NCBI RefSeq assembly: GCF_043876815.1
Contig: NZ_JBAWKA010000007.1
Coordinates: 1 to 64,000, forward strand
DNA length: 64,000 bases
Direction of reading: 5' to 3'
Origin: Gaetbulibacter_A sp043876815
GTDB lineage: Bacteria; Bacteroidota; Bacteroidia; Flavobacteriales; Flavobacteriaceae
A model generated the notes under the pieces. The model was not told where the DNA came from, made no database searches, and saw only the letters and a program-made list of their open reading frames with translations. Numbering within the stretch: the first letter of the stretch is position 1; each line of letters starts with the position of its first letter. Below, one piece after another: positions 54,063 to 62,686 of this stretch. The position numbers and the translations under genes were made by a program.

Positions 54063-54392
54063 TTATGTCAAATCTTCTACGGAAGCTGAAGGCGCATTAG
54101 TTTTTACAGATTCAATACCATTTTCCAATCCACTATTAGAGGAGTACATTTGACTGGTTCCAATAACCTGATTATTACCTGCCTTCAAATTAAAGTAGGG
54201 TTTACCACTTTTAGATTCCAAACGCTCATATCTAGAATCATCCGGGGCATTTTTCTTTACAGATTCGATACCATTTGTACAACCCGTTTTCGCAGCGTAT
54301 CCCTCACTAGATAAGATGTTTTGCCCATTACTCGCTTTAAGTCTAAATCTAAATTCTCCTGAGTTGTCTTTGTAAATTTCAAATTTTGCCAT
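54063..54392 (-). CDS. DUF1508 (YegP-like) tandem-repeat protein
   Basis: The 109-residue protein is made of two tandem DUF1508 units. Unit one (about 1-50) reads 'FEIYKDNSGEFRFRLKASNG' and 'NILSSEGYAAKTGCTNGIES'. Unit two (about 54-103) reads 'KPYFNLKAGNNQVIGTSQMY' and 'NSGLENGIESVKTNAP'. Each unit forms a small beta fold. The family is widespread and its function is not established. The gene is separate from its neighbours and lies between relic copy E and the tRNA-Asn gene. Confidence 0.9.
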   Translation of the reverse strand: MAKFEIYKDNSGEFRFRLKASNGQNILSSEGYAAKTGCTNGIESVKKNAPDDSRYERLESKSGKPYFNLKAGNNQVIGTSQMYSSNSGLENGIESVKTNAPSASVEDLT

Positions 54393-54535
54393 AATAAATA
54401 ATTTAATGTTTGATTCCTAAATATAAGCAAAATTGTAAATATAGTCTGTCAAATTATAAATCTTAAAGCAAATAGCACCTCGTTTTGAAGTGGCATAGCT
54501 AATTTTTCAATACGTTCAAATAGTTAACCAAAAAA

Positions 54536-54557
54536 GCCTCTACATTTCTGTAAAGGC
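54536..54557 (-). terminator. Terminator of tRNA-Asn (copy F)
   Basis: GCCTCTACA and TGTAAAGGC form the stem, just downstream of the leftward tRNA-Asn gene, with an A-run on the plus strand (T-run on the transcript). This is the intact parent arrangement from which the other copies probably derive. Confidence 0.85.
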
Positions 54558-54569
54558 TTTTGTTTTTTG

Positions 54570-54643
54570 CTCCCCCTCTTGGGCTCGAACCAAGGACCCT
54601 TTGATTAACAGTCAAATGCTCTAACCAACTGAGCTAAGGAGGA
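54570..54643 (-). tRNA. tRNA-Asn (anticodon GTT)
   Basis: Read leftward from 54643, the 74-nt sequence folds as a complete tRNA. The acceptor stem TCCTCCT pairs with AGGGGGA (one G-T pair). The D-arm is AGCTCAGTTGGTTAGAGC, the anticodon loop contains CTGTTAA (anticodon GTT), and the T-arm is CTTGG-TTCGAGC-CCAAG. The discriminator base is G and CCA is not encoded. The 326-bp space around it holds only this gene and its terminator. Confidence 0.95.
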
Positions 54644-54718
54644 GTGTTATTTTTCGCTTAAGCGAGCGCAAATATATATATATTTTTAATTACTACAAAT
54701 ATAATTTTTAAAAAAAAC

Positions 54719-56062
54719 CTAGCCAAAAATAGCCTTGTAAATATCATTGCCATTGGCGAATAAAACCAAAGCAATCAAAATAAAGAAACCTACCATTTGA
54801 GCATACTCCATAAACTTATCACCCGGTTTTCTTCCCGATATCATTTCATAAAGTAAAAACATCACATGACCACCATCTAATGCCGGAATTGGCAATAGAT
54901 TTAAAACTCCTAACATAATGGATAAAAAGGCTGTAATTCCCCAAAACACCTCCCAACTCCAGGTGGCCGGAAAAATATTGAAAATAGCATAAAACCCTCC
55001 AACACCTTTATACGCACCAGTACTTGGTGTGAAAATAGCTTTGAACTGCGTGATATATGATGAAATGCGATCACCTGTTTTCTTGATGCCTACCGGGAAC
55101 GCTTCAAAAAAACCATACTTCTTAGTTTCAAATTGATAATATCCAAGCTGTTCTAAATTATCTTCGGTAATGGAGCCATAAACGATACCCAGTTTTGCAT
55201 CGTCAGATATTTTTAATGGCACGGAAATGTTGGAACCCTCTCGCAATACGCTTGCAGTAACCTCCTGTCCTTTCAGCACGTCTAATGCGGGTAAAACCTG
55301 ATCGATGTATTTCGTTTCAATATTCCCTAAGCGAACAATAACATCACCTTTTCGAAGGCCACTGTTTTTATTGAATGAGGTATCCGGAACTTTAGCAATA
55401 ACGAAGGGTAGACGTAAATTAATAAACCCTCTTTGATTCCCATCTATCATCTGGGCTAAAAAATCTTCAGGCATGTTGATAATAGAATCTCTTCCCTGGC
55501 GCTTAATAGTAATATTTTTACCGAAGAGTACTTTTTCAGGGATCTCAGAATATCGGTTTATCTTCTCGCCATCGACCGCCACAATAAGGTCTCCGGTTTT
55601 TAATCCTGCTTCGTTGGCCGTAACGTTTTCAATAAATAAGCCGTCAGGAATATTTTCAATGGGTAAGTATTTCTCACCGTAGTAGTAGCTCATGCCAATA
55701 TAAATGAGCACCGATAGAATAAAGTTTACGGTTACCCCACCCAGCATGATGATCAAACGCTGCCAGGCCGGTTTTGATCGAAACTCCCAAGGCTGAGGCT
55801 CGGCCTGCATCTGCTCAGTATCCATACTCTCATCGATCATTCCCGAGATTTTCACATAGCCGCCTAAAGGCAACCAACCAATTCCATATACAGTTTCACC
55901 AACTTTCTTTTTAAACAAAGAGAATTTTACATCAAAAAACAAATAGAATTTTTCAACGCGGGTTTTAAATAATTTCGCCGGTATAAAGTGCCCTAGTTCA
56001 TGTAAAACGATCAGGAGGGACAAGCTCATTAAAAATTGAGATATTTTTATAACAAAATCCAT
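54719..56062 (-). CDS. rseP: RseP site-2 zinc metalloprotease
   Basis: The 447-residue inner-membrane protease has the zinc motif H21-E-L-G-H25 in its first membrane helix (LIVLHELGHFIPA). Two PDZ domains follow (about 125-210 and 215-300, 'NEAGLKTGDLIVAVDGEKIN', 'NSGLRKGDVIVRLGN'), and the second metal-site region reads 'VLNLLPIPALDGGHVMFLLY' near the C-terminus. RseP cuts membrane-bound anti-sigma factors and signal-peptide remnants within the membrane during envelope stress. It is the first gene leftward of a divergent SCO-protein gene; the tRNA-Asn gene follows on the same strand. Family assignment is firm. Confidence 0.95.
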   Translation of the reverse strand: MDFVIKISQFLMSLSLLIVLHELGHFIPAKLFKTRVEKFYLFFDVKFSLFKKKVGETVYGIGWLPLGGYVKISGMIDESMDTEQMQAEPQPWEFRSKPAWQRLIIMLGGVTVNFILSVLIYIGMSYYYGEKYLPIENIPDGLFIENVTANEAGLKTGDLIVAVDGEKINRYSEIPEKVLFGKNITIKRQGRDSIINMPEDFLAQMIDGNQRGFINLRLPFVIAKVPDTSFNKNSGLRKGDVIVRLGNIETKYIDQVLPALDVLKGQEVTASVLREGSNISVPLKISDDAKLGIVYGSITEDNLEQLGYYQFETKKYGFFEAFPVGIKKTGDRISSYITQFKAIFTPSTGAYKGVGGFYAIFNIFPATWSWEVFWGITAFLSIMLGVLNLLPIPALDGGHVMFLLYEMISGRKPGDKFMEYAQMVGFFILIALVLFANGNDIYKAIFG

Positions 56063-56231
56063 AGATAATTTTCGTGGTATTTTTTAATCGCACAAAAGTA
56101 AGCTTTTTAAACAAACTTTAAACCTCATCCCTAAAGTTGGTCGTAGTTTTAACATGAATTTAAGCGTCTTATAACTGCAAAATGTATCTTATTCCTTGTA
56201 TTTTTGCATAATTGTAAATGCTAAACGTACC

Positions 56232-56906
56232 ATGCGATCTTTTTTTAAAGGATATATCAAGTTTTTTATTGCTCTCGGTATACTATCCATCATTATCATG
56301 TATATCATTTACAGCACCCTGAACACCTACCAGCCCCTGCCGGTATATCAGCCTTCAAACGTTAGTGCCGAACTCGTGGATTCAACCAAACAATATCAAA
56401 AAAAATACCATAAAATTGCCGATTTTTCACTAACTAATCAGAACGGAATAACCATCACTCAGGAGGATTATAAGAACAAAATCTATGTGGCCGATTTCTT
56501 TTTTACAACCTGCCCCAGCATTTGTCCTAAAATGACCGATCAGATGGTGCGCATTCAAAAAGCGATTTTGAAGGACCCACAAGTCATGTTATTATCTTAT
56601 ACGGTGACGCCGGATATTGATTCGGTTGCCCAATTAAAGCGTTACGCCGAAGAGAAAGGTGTGATCGATTCGAAATGGAATCTGGTTACAGGTGACAAAA
56701 AAGAGATCTACGATCTGGCGCGTAAAAGTTACCTTGCGGTGAAGGACAATCCGTTTGCAGGAAAATATGATATGATCCATACCGAAAACTTTATTCTCGT
56801 AGATAAAAAAAGACAGATTCGGGGATTTTATGATGGTACAAATCCAGAGGAAGTAGATCAACTTATCGAAGACATCAAACACCTGAAAAAAGAATACATC
56901 CTGTAG
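56232..56906 (+). CDS. SCO1/SenC-family copper chaperone/thioredoxin-fold protein
   Basis: From ATG 56232 the product is 224 residues. A longer frame from a TTG at 56196 is rejected because a perfect -7 element, TATTTTTG, lies at 56199-56206, inside that extension. One N-terminal membrane helix (about 10-30) anchors a thioredoxin-fold domain with the copper site C94-P-S-I-C98-P and H183 in 'YDMIHTENFILVD'. SCO proteins deliver copper to cytochrome oxidase CuA or reduce its cysteines in the periplasm. It diverges from rseP and precedes the feo genes by 72 bp, suggesting metal-related neighbours but separate transcription. Confidence 0.93.
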   Translation: MRSFFKGYIKFFIALGILSIIIMYIIYSTLNTYQPLPVYQPSNVSAELVDSTKQYQKKYHKIADFSLTNQNGITITQEDYKNKIYVADFFFTTCPSICPKMTDQMVRIQKAILKDPQVMLLSYTVTPDIDSVAQLKRYAEEKGVIDSKWNLVTGDKKEIYDLARKSYLAVKDNPFAGKYDMIHTENFILVDKKRQIRGFYDGTNPEEVDQLIEDIKHLKKEYIL

Positions 56907-56944
56907 TTTTATTGCAATGATTTTTTTACCCTAAATTTTTAACT

Positions 56945-56973
56945 TACTTTTGCTTCTTTAAAATCAATCTAAA
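56945..56973 (+). promoter_or_regulatory. feoA promoter with metal-repressor-like half operator
   Basis: TACTTTTG (56945-56952) matches the TAnnTTTG element. Just after it, TTAAAATCAATCTAAA (56958-56973) matches the palindrome TTTAGATTAATCTAAA found beside the DtxR-family gene at 13 of 16 positions. It sits where transcription should begin, as expected for a repressor site. Confidence 0.6.
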
Positions 56974-56978
56974 TAAGC

Positions 56979-57215
56979 GTGCGAGACAAATTAGCATATC
57001 TTAAGCGAGGAGAAACAGCAGTAATTGTTGATGTTTCGTCTGCTCTTATTCCTCTAAAATTGTTAGAAATGGGCTGTCTTCCGGGAAACTCTGTGGAGCT
57101 AGTTCAGATGGCGCCGTTCAAGGATCCTATGTATCTGAATATTAACGGATCATACCTTGCCATTAGAAAAGAGACTGCTATTCATATTATTATTGAAAAA
57201 GAGTCGCATGGGTAA
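56979..57215 (+). CDS. feoA: FeoA-domain protein of the ferrous iron transporter
   Basis: This 78-residue SH3-like protein starts at GTG 56979 and shows the FeoA pattern 'RGETAVIVDV', 'LKLLEMGCLPGNSVELVQMA' and 'MYLNINGSYLAIRKETAIHI'. FeoA supports FeoB during Fe(II) uptake. Its 3' end overlaps the feoB start by 8 bp, so the two are translationally linked. It is preceded by a TAnnTTTG promoter and a candidate metal-repressor site. The short length is normal for a stand-alone FeoA. Confidence 0.93.
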   Translation: MRDKLAYLKRGETAVIVDVSSALIPLKLLEMGCLPGNSVELVQMAPFKDPMYLNINGSYLAIRKETAIHIIIEKESHG

Positions 57216-59307
57216 ACAAATCAATGTTGCTTTAATAGGAAACCCGAACACCGGAAAAACCTCTGTTTTTAATGCCTTAACGGGATTAAATCAAAAAGTT
57301 GGTAATTATCCGGGTATTACCGTTGAAAAAAAAGAGGGGATCTGTAAGCTCCCACGTGGTGTTAAAGCGCACATTCTTGATTTACCGGGAACCTATAGTT
57401 TGAATGCCTCATCGCTCGATGAAAACGTGGTGATTGAGCTACTTCTTAATAAAAATGATAAAGATTTTCCTGATGTTGCTGTGGTGATAAGCGATGTGGA
57501 AAATTTAAAAAGAAACCTATTACTCTTTACCCAAATAAAAGATCTTGAAATTCCGGCAATTCTGGTGATCAATATGTCGGACAGAATGCGTTACAAAGGG
57601 ATTTCTCTTGATATTGATTATCTGGAACAACAATTGAAGACGAAGATCGCCCTGGTAAGCACCCGAAAAAAAGAAGGGATCGAACATTTAAAGGAACTCA
57701 TAACTAATTATAAAGACCTCTCGATTGAGCCTTGCCTTAATGCTTCAGAAATTGACAAGCCTTATTTTGATGCGCTTCGTGACACTTATCCAAATCAACT
57801 TTTGTATAAGTTGTGGCTAGTCATCACTCAAGATGTCAATTTTGGTAAATTAAGCAGAAATGAAATTGATGCTTTGGCCAATTTTAAAACGAAGTCGAAA
57901 AGCGACCTAAAACGTCTTCAGCAAAAAGAAACTATTAAACGCTATCAGTTTATAAATAATGTGCTTAAAGTAGGGCAAACTATCGACTTGAACCAAGCCA
58001 AAGATCTGCGTACGAGACTAGATCGTGTTTTAACACACAAGGTTTGGGGCTACCTGATATTCGGAGTTATTTTACTTACGATTTTTCAAGCCATTTACGA
58101 CTGGTCGAGTGTGCCCATGGATTTTATCGACACGATCTTCGCCAGGGTAAGTGAATGGATTAAAAACCATTTACCTCAAGGCGTTTTTACTAATTTAATA
58201 TCCGAAGGCATCATCCCTGGATTGGGTGGTATTGTAATCTTTATTCCGCAGATCGCCTTTTTATTTCTATTTATTTCCATTCTTGAAGAAAGCGGTTATA
58301 TGAGTCGCGTGGTATTTCTAATGGATCGTATCATGCGAAAATTCGGCCTGAGTGGTAAAAGTGTGGTGCCTTTAATTTCAGGAACTGCATGTGCTATTCC
58401 CGCTATTATGGCAACCCGGAATATTGAGAGCTGGAAAGAACGGCTCATCACTATTTTAGTAACACCATTTACAACCTGTTCTGCCCGTTTACCGGTATAT
58501 CTGATTATTATTTCTTTGGTAATTCCCGAAGGACGTATTTTTGGTTTAGGCTATCAGGCACTTACCTTGATGATTTTATATTTATTAGGTTTTGGTATGG
58601 CTGTTTTTTCAGCTTGGATCTTAAATAAGATCTTGAAAATTAAAAGCAAAACTTTCTTTGTGGTTGAAATGCCTAATTACAAGCTGCCATTATTTAAGAA
58701 CGTTGCCTTAACGGTTATTGAAAAAACCAAGTCATTTGTATTTGGTGCCGGTAAAATTATTTTAGCTATTTCGATTATTCTGTGGTTTTTAGCCTCTTTT
58801 GGTCCCGGTGAAAATTTCAATAATGCTGAAGCTATAGTGAAAGCAGAGAACAAGGAACGGGCACTTACATCTACTGAACTACAACAAAAAGTAGCCTCAC
58901 AAAAGCTGGAGCATTCTTTTATTGGTATTACCGGACGCGCCATTGAACCCGTGATCAGTCCGCTAGGCTACGATTGGAAAATTGGTATCGCTATTGTAAG
59001 TAGTTTTGCTGCACGGGAAGTGTTTGTTGGTACTCTTGCAACCATTTATAGTGTTGGTAACGATGATGAAGACACCATAAAAAACCGAATGGCCGGTGAA
59101 GTAAATCCCATATTAGGCGGGCCTTTATTTAATTTTGCCTCCGGGGTTTCCTTATTGTTATTTTACGCCTTTGCGATGCAATGTATGAGTACATTAGCCA
59201 TCGTAAAACGAGAAACCAATACCTGGAAATGGCCAGTATTACAACTGGTTATCATGACGGCCATTGCCTATATAGCCGCGTTAATGTCATTTCAATTATT
59301 AAAGTAA
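57208..59307 (+). CDS. feoB: FeoB ferrous iron transporter
   Basis: From ATG 57208 the product is 699 residues; a frame from 57157 adds a spurious 17-residue extension and is rejected. The N-terminal G domain has GNPNTGKT (11-18), 'DLPGTYSLNASS' and 'VINMSD'. The membrane part has the two Gate regions with 'GLGGIVIFIPQIAFLFLF' and 'TACAIPAIMATRNIE', ending in helices near 'MTAIAYIAALMSFQLL'. It imports Fe(II) across the inner membrane using GTP-dependent gating. It overlaps feoA by 8 bp and is followed by a small Cys-rich gene. Length and motifs are typical. Confidence 0.96.
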   Translation: MGKQINVALIGNPNTGKTSVFNALTGLNQKVGNYPGITVEKKEGICKLPRGVKAHILDLPGTYSLNASSLDENVVIELLLNKNDKDFPDVAVVISDVENLKRNLLLFTQIKDLEIPAILVINMSDRMRYKGISLDIDYLEQQLKTKIALVSTRKKEGIEHLKELITNYKDLSIEPCLNASEIDKPYFDALRDTYPNQLLYKLWLVITQDVNFGKLSRNEIDALANFKTKSKSDLKRLQQKETIKRYQFINNVLKVGQTIDLNQAKDLRTRLDRVLTHKVWGYLIFGVILLTIFQAIYDWSSVPMDFIDTIFARVSEWIKNHLPQGVFTNLISEGIIPGLGGIVIFIPQIAFLFLFISILEESGYMSRVVFLMDRIMRKFGLSGKSVVPLISGTACAIPAIMATRNIESWKERLITILVTPFTTCSARLPVYLIIISLVIPEGRIFGLGYQALTLMILYLLGFGMAVFSAWILNKILKIKSKTFFVVEMPNYKLPLFKNVALTVIEKTKSFVFGAGKIILAISIILWFLASFGPGENFNNAEAIVKAENKERALTSTELQQKVASQKLEHSFIGITGRAIEPVISPLGYDWKIGIAIVSSFAAREVFVGTLATIYSVGNDDEDTIKNRMAGEVNPILGGPLFNFASGVSLLLFYAFAMQCMSTLAIVKRETNTWKWPVLQLVIMTAIAYIAALMSFQLLK

Positions 59308-59345
59308 AATAGTAAGCTTATGGCTTTAAATCCGACAGAAATAAT

Positions 59346-59483
59346 ATGAATACGATCGTTCAAAATATACTAGTTTTTGCTGCCTTAGCTTTCGCTTTGT
59401 ATTTTCTTTTTGGAAAATTTTTCTTTAAGAAATCAAAATCAAATAAAGCATGTGGTGATGGGGACGATTGTGGTTGTCATTAA
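59346..59483 (+). CDS. FeoB-associated Cys-rich membrane protein
   Basis: A 45-residue gene begins at ATG 59346 and ends at TAA 59481-59483. It has one membrane helix (MNTIVQNILVFAALAFALYF) followed by Lys-rich residues and the Cys-rich tail ACGDGDDCGCH. This is the typical form of small FeoB-associated proteins that follow feoB in many bacteria; they are thought to aid iron handling near the pore, though the mechanism is unclear. It starts 38 bp after feoB and overlaps no other gene, only 7 bp before the convergent regulator gene. Confidence 0.88.
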   Translation: MNTIVQNILVFAALAFALYFLFGKFFFKKSKSNKACGDGDDCGCH

Positions 59484-59490
59484 CGTATTA

Positions 59491-60150
59491 TCAATTCTTT
59501 TCCTTCACAAACAAATTATTGGCAACGGCCTGTGAAATACTCATGCTAACCCCATCAATTTGAATCACCATAGAACCATCAAAATCTTCCTTGGACATCA
59601 CCTTTATTTCTGAACCTAGAGCTATATTATGATTGTCCAAATACTTCAAAAATGCCGTTGAAGAATCTTTTACTCCCACGCAAACTCCTAAAGCATTTTC
59701 ATCAAGGCTAAACAAAAGTGACTTATCCGTTTTCTTAATGTCGCCAAACTTATCAGGAATAGGGTCTCCATGAGGATCACTGGTTGGATAATCAAGTAAT
59801 TTATCCAATTCATTAATAAGCTTTTCAGATTTTATATGTTCAAGCTGCTCGGCAATGTCATGAACTTCATCCCAGGAAAAGTTTAATTTTTCAACTAAAA
59901 AGACTTCCCAAAGCCGATGTTTTCGAACCACATCGGCAGCAATTTTCTTCCCCTTCGAAGTCAAACTCGTGCCTTGATAAGGTTTGTAGTTAAGATAATC
60001 CTTATCTGCTAATTTTTTAACCATATCAGTAACCGAGGAAGCCTTAGTATCCAAAGCTTCGGCTATCATATTTGTACTTACCCTCACCGTTCCATACTTC
60101 CCTAGTTGATAGATGGTCTTAATATAATTTTCTTCTGTTAATGTGATCAT
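59491..60150 (-). CDS. DtxR/MntR-family metal-dependent repressor
   Basis: The 219-residue regulator has an N-terminal winged helix ('YIKTIYQLGKYGTVRVSTNM', 'SVTDMVKKLADKDYLNYKPY'). A dimerisation and metal-binding domain follows ('HRLWEVFLVEKLNFSWDEVH', 'EQLEHIKSEKLINELDKLLD', 'DPHGDPIP'), and an SH3-like FeoA domain closes the protein (about 145-215). Members bind Fe(II) or Mn(II) and repress uptake genes. It diverges from a TonB receptor across an 80-bp region with a perfect palindrome, and converges with feoAB. A TATATTTG element for its own transcription lies at 60169-60176 (complement). The metal sensed cannot be told from sequence alone. Confidence 0.94.
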   Translation of the reverse strand: MITLTEENYIKTIYQLGKYGTVRVSTNMIAEALDTKASSVTDMVKKLADKDYLNYKPYQGTSLTSKGKKIAADVVRKHRLWEVFLVEKLNFSWDEVHDIAEQLEHIKSEKLINELDKLLDYPTSDPHGDPIPDKFGDIKKTDKSLLFSLDENALGVCVGVKDSSTAFLKYLDNHNIALGSEIKVMSKEDFDGSMVIQIDGVSMSISQAVANNLFVKEKN

Positions 60151-60168
60151 GGTTCCGTAATTATATCA

Positions 60169-60233
60169 CAAATATAGTTTAATTATTATTTTAAATTTAT
60201 TTTTAGATTAATCTAAATAAATATTTATATTTG
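60169..60233. promoter_or_regulatory. Divergent promoters with DtxR-type palindromic operator
   Basis: The perfect palindrome TTTAGATTAATCTAAA is at 60202-60217. Rightward, TATATTTG (60226-60233) forms the -7 element of the TonB receptor gene, so the operator overlaps its spacer and -33 region. Leftward, TATATTTG is read on the complement of 60169-60176 for the repressor gene. Binding would shut off the receptor and probably autoregulate the repressor. Confidence 0.8.
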
Positions 60234-60248
60234 CAGAAATTTAAAAAC

Positions 60249-62492
60249 ATGAGATGTTTAATTATTTTTTTAACACTAACCATATTTCAAGCGAAAGCTC
60301 AGCAAATTTCAGGTAGTGTACTTTCTGATGAATTTCCAATTCCTTACGCTAATGTTTATATTCAGGGGACCTCAATTGGAACGACAACTAACGAAAATGG
60401 CCAGTACAAATTAGACAACATAAAAAAAGGCAGCTATACCATTATAGCATCTTTTATGGGGTATGAGGCGCAGCGCAAAAAAATCGGCGTAAAGGAGGGT
60501 GATATAGTACTTAACTTTAATCTACGTGAATCCGGAGGTTTAGACGAAATTGTAATTACCGGAACCTTGAAAGCAGTTTCACGATTGGAAAGCCCTGTTC
60601 CGGTTGAAGTATACTCACCAACGTTTTTTAAAAAAAATCCAACACCAAATATTTTTGAAGCGCTACAAAATGTAAACGGCGTGCGACCGCAACTTAATTG
60701 TAATGTTTGTAACACCGGAGACATCCATATCAATGGGCTTGAAGGCCCTTACACGCTGGTGCTTATAGATGGTATGCCTATTGTAAGTGGTCTTTCCACG
60801 GTTTATGGTCTATCTGGAATACCGAACTCTTTAATAGAGCAGGTTGAAATTGTTAAAGGACCTGCATCCTCTCTTTACGGAAGTGAGGCTGTTGGTGGGC
60901 TCATTAACATTATTACAAAACTTCCTGAACATGCCCCCCAGTTTTTCGTAGATAATTTTGTTAGTGGTTGGGGTGAAGCTAATTTCGACTTAGGTTTTAA
61001 GTCGCGCGTAGGCAAAAAAGCAGATGTTCTGATGGGTGCAAATTACTTTAAGTATTCAAACCCCATAGATAATAATAACGATAATTTTACTGATGTTACA
61101 CTCCAAGATCGGGTTTCAGTATTTCAGAAATGGAATTTTAAGCGTCCAAATAACCGCAAGTTCTCATTAGCCGGTAGATACTTTTACGAGGACCGTTGGG
61201 GTGGTGAAATGCAGTGGAATAAAACCTTTAGAGGAGGTGATGTTGTTTATGGTGAAAGCATATATACCTCCCGCTTCGAATTTATTGGAAACTATCAGCT
61301 CCCTATTTCTGAAGTGGTGAATTTTCAATTTTCTTATTCTGATCACGATCAAAATTCAGTTTATGGCGACATGCCTTACTTGGCACAACAACGCATTGGT
61401 TTTGGGCAATTAATCTGGGATAAAAAAATACGTGACCACGACTTACTTTTTGGACTCGCTGCGCGATACAATTTCTACGATGATAACACACCTGCTACTT
61501 TAAACCCCGATGAAGTAACCATTCCTTCCCTATTCGTTCAGGATGAAATTAAACTTTCTGAAAAGAACCATTTGTTGCTTGGTGCCAGATATGATTACGA
61601 CAGTCGTCATGGCTCCATTTTTACACCGCGGATGGCCTTCAGATATAAACCTACAGAAAATGACATTTTAAGATTTAATGCCGGAACAGGGTTTAGAGTT
61701 GTAAACTTATTCACCGAAGAGCACGCTGCATTAACAGGCGCCAGAGATGTTATCGTTAAAGAGTCATTAGATCCTGAGCAATCCTATAACGTAAACTTCA
61801 ATTATTTAAAAAAATTCTATACCAAAGCCGGTCAAATTATAACGCTTGATGCATCAGCTTGGTACACTTATTTCACAAATGCCATCATCCCGGATTACGA
61901 TACTAATCCCAACCAAATTATTTATGAAAATTTAGAAGGAAGCTCGATTACAAAGGGTCTGAGTTTTAATTTAGATATGGTGTTGGGTAGCGGTATCATG
62001 GCCTCTGCCGGAGTCACCTTTCAGGACGTGTCTCAAAAAGAGAACGGTGTGAAAACCCAACAAATCCTTACCGAACGTTTTACAGGAGTTTGGTCGATTT
62101 CGTACAAACATTACCCAACAAACCTAAGCATAGATTACACCGGTAATATATATGGACCGATGCGACTTCCCACATTGGGTGATTTAGATCCAAGAAGTGA
62201 TTACTCGCCAACCTGGAGTATTCAAAATATTCAATTAACCTTAAAAAGCAACGTAAACCTACAATTCTATGCAGGCGTAAAAAATATTTTGAATTGGACA
62301 CCTAACCAGGGAAATCCGTTTATTATTGCACGGGCTAACGATCCCTTTGATAAAAATGTTACGTTTGATAATGACGGCAATGTTTTGGCTACTGCTGACA
62401 ATCCATATGCCTTAACGTTTGACCCCTCGTATGTTTATGGACCAAATCAAGGGAGACGCCTATTTATTGGATTAAATTATACACTAAAATAA
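60249..62492 (+). CDS. TonB-dependent outer-membrane metal/siderophore receptor
   Basis: From ATG 60249 the product is 747 residues with signal peptide MRCLIIFLTLTIFQAKAQ. A frame from TTG 60231 is rejected since that codon lies in the promoter element. A carboxypeptidase-regulatory-like domain (about 20-95) precedes the plug ('LDEIVITGTLKAVSRLESPV', 'GPASSLYGSEAVGGLINIIT') and a 22-strand-type barrel. It is controlled by the adjacent DtxR-type operator, which suggests uptake of an iron or manganese compound. There is no SusD partner, so it is not a glycan importer. 'NVNGVRPQLNCNVCNTGDIH' holds two Cys residues in the plug, also seen in some metal receptors. Confidence 0.9.
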   Translation: MRCLIIFLTLTIFQAKAQQISGSVLSDEFPIPYANVYIQGTSIGTTTNENGQYKLDNIKKGSYTIIASFMGYEAQRKKIGVKEGDIVLNFNLRESGGLDEIVITGTLKAVSRLESPVPVEVYSPTFFKKNPTPNIFEALQNVNGVRPQLNCNVCNTGDIHINGLEGPYTLVLIDGMPIVSGLSTVYGLSGIPNSLIEQVEIVKGPASSLYGSEAVGGLINIITKLPEHAPQFFVDNFVSGWGEANFDLGFKSRVGKKADVLMGANYFKYSNPIDNNNDNFTDVTLQDRVSVFQKWNFKRPNNRKFSLAGRYFYEDRWGGEMQWNKTFRGGDVVYGESIYTSRFEFIGNYQLPISEVVNFQFSYSDHDQNSVYGDMPYLAQQRIGFGQLIWDKKIRDHDLLFGLAARYNFYDDNTPATLNPDEVTIPSLFVQDEIKLSEKNHLLLGARYDYDSRHGSIFTPRMAFRYKPTENDILRFNAGTGFRVVNLFTEEHAALTGARDVIVKESLDPEQSYNVNFNYLKKFYTKAGQIITLDASAWYTYFTNAIIPDYDTNPNQIIYENLEGSSITKGLSFNLDMVLGSGIMASAGVTFQDVSQKENGVKTQQILTERFTGVWSISYKHYPTNLSIDYTGNIYGPMRLPTLGDLDPRSDYSPTWSIQNIQLTLKSNVNLQFYAGVKNILNWTPNQGNPFIIARANDPFDKNVTFDNDGNVLATADNPYALTFDPSYVYGPNQGRRLFIGLNYTLK

Positions 62493-62686
62493 TTTTAATA
62501 TACATCATGAAGATATGAGAAAACAAACCTTTAAAGCTAATTAGTGCACAATGAATAACTACTTTTAAAGAGAATCAAATAGTTAAGTTTCCCAAAAATC
62601 GGGATACTAATTTTAAATCGTATGAATAACGTTTTTCATTGGAGCGATGCAGATCGGGAAATGAACATTATTAGTATATTTAGAAC

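Noticed and set aside
56196..56231. TTG start for the SCO gene
   Set aside because: The extension overlaps a perfect TAnnTTTG promoter element and precedes the membrane anchor without conservation.
57157..57207. Longer FeoB start
   Set aside because: It lies inside feoA in another frame; the G-domain start MGKQINVALIGNPNTGKT is normal at 57208.
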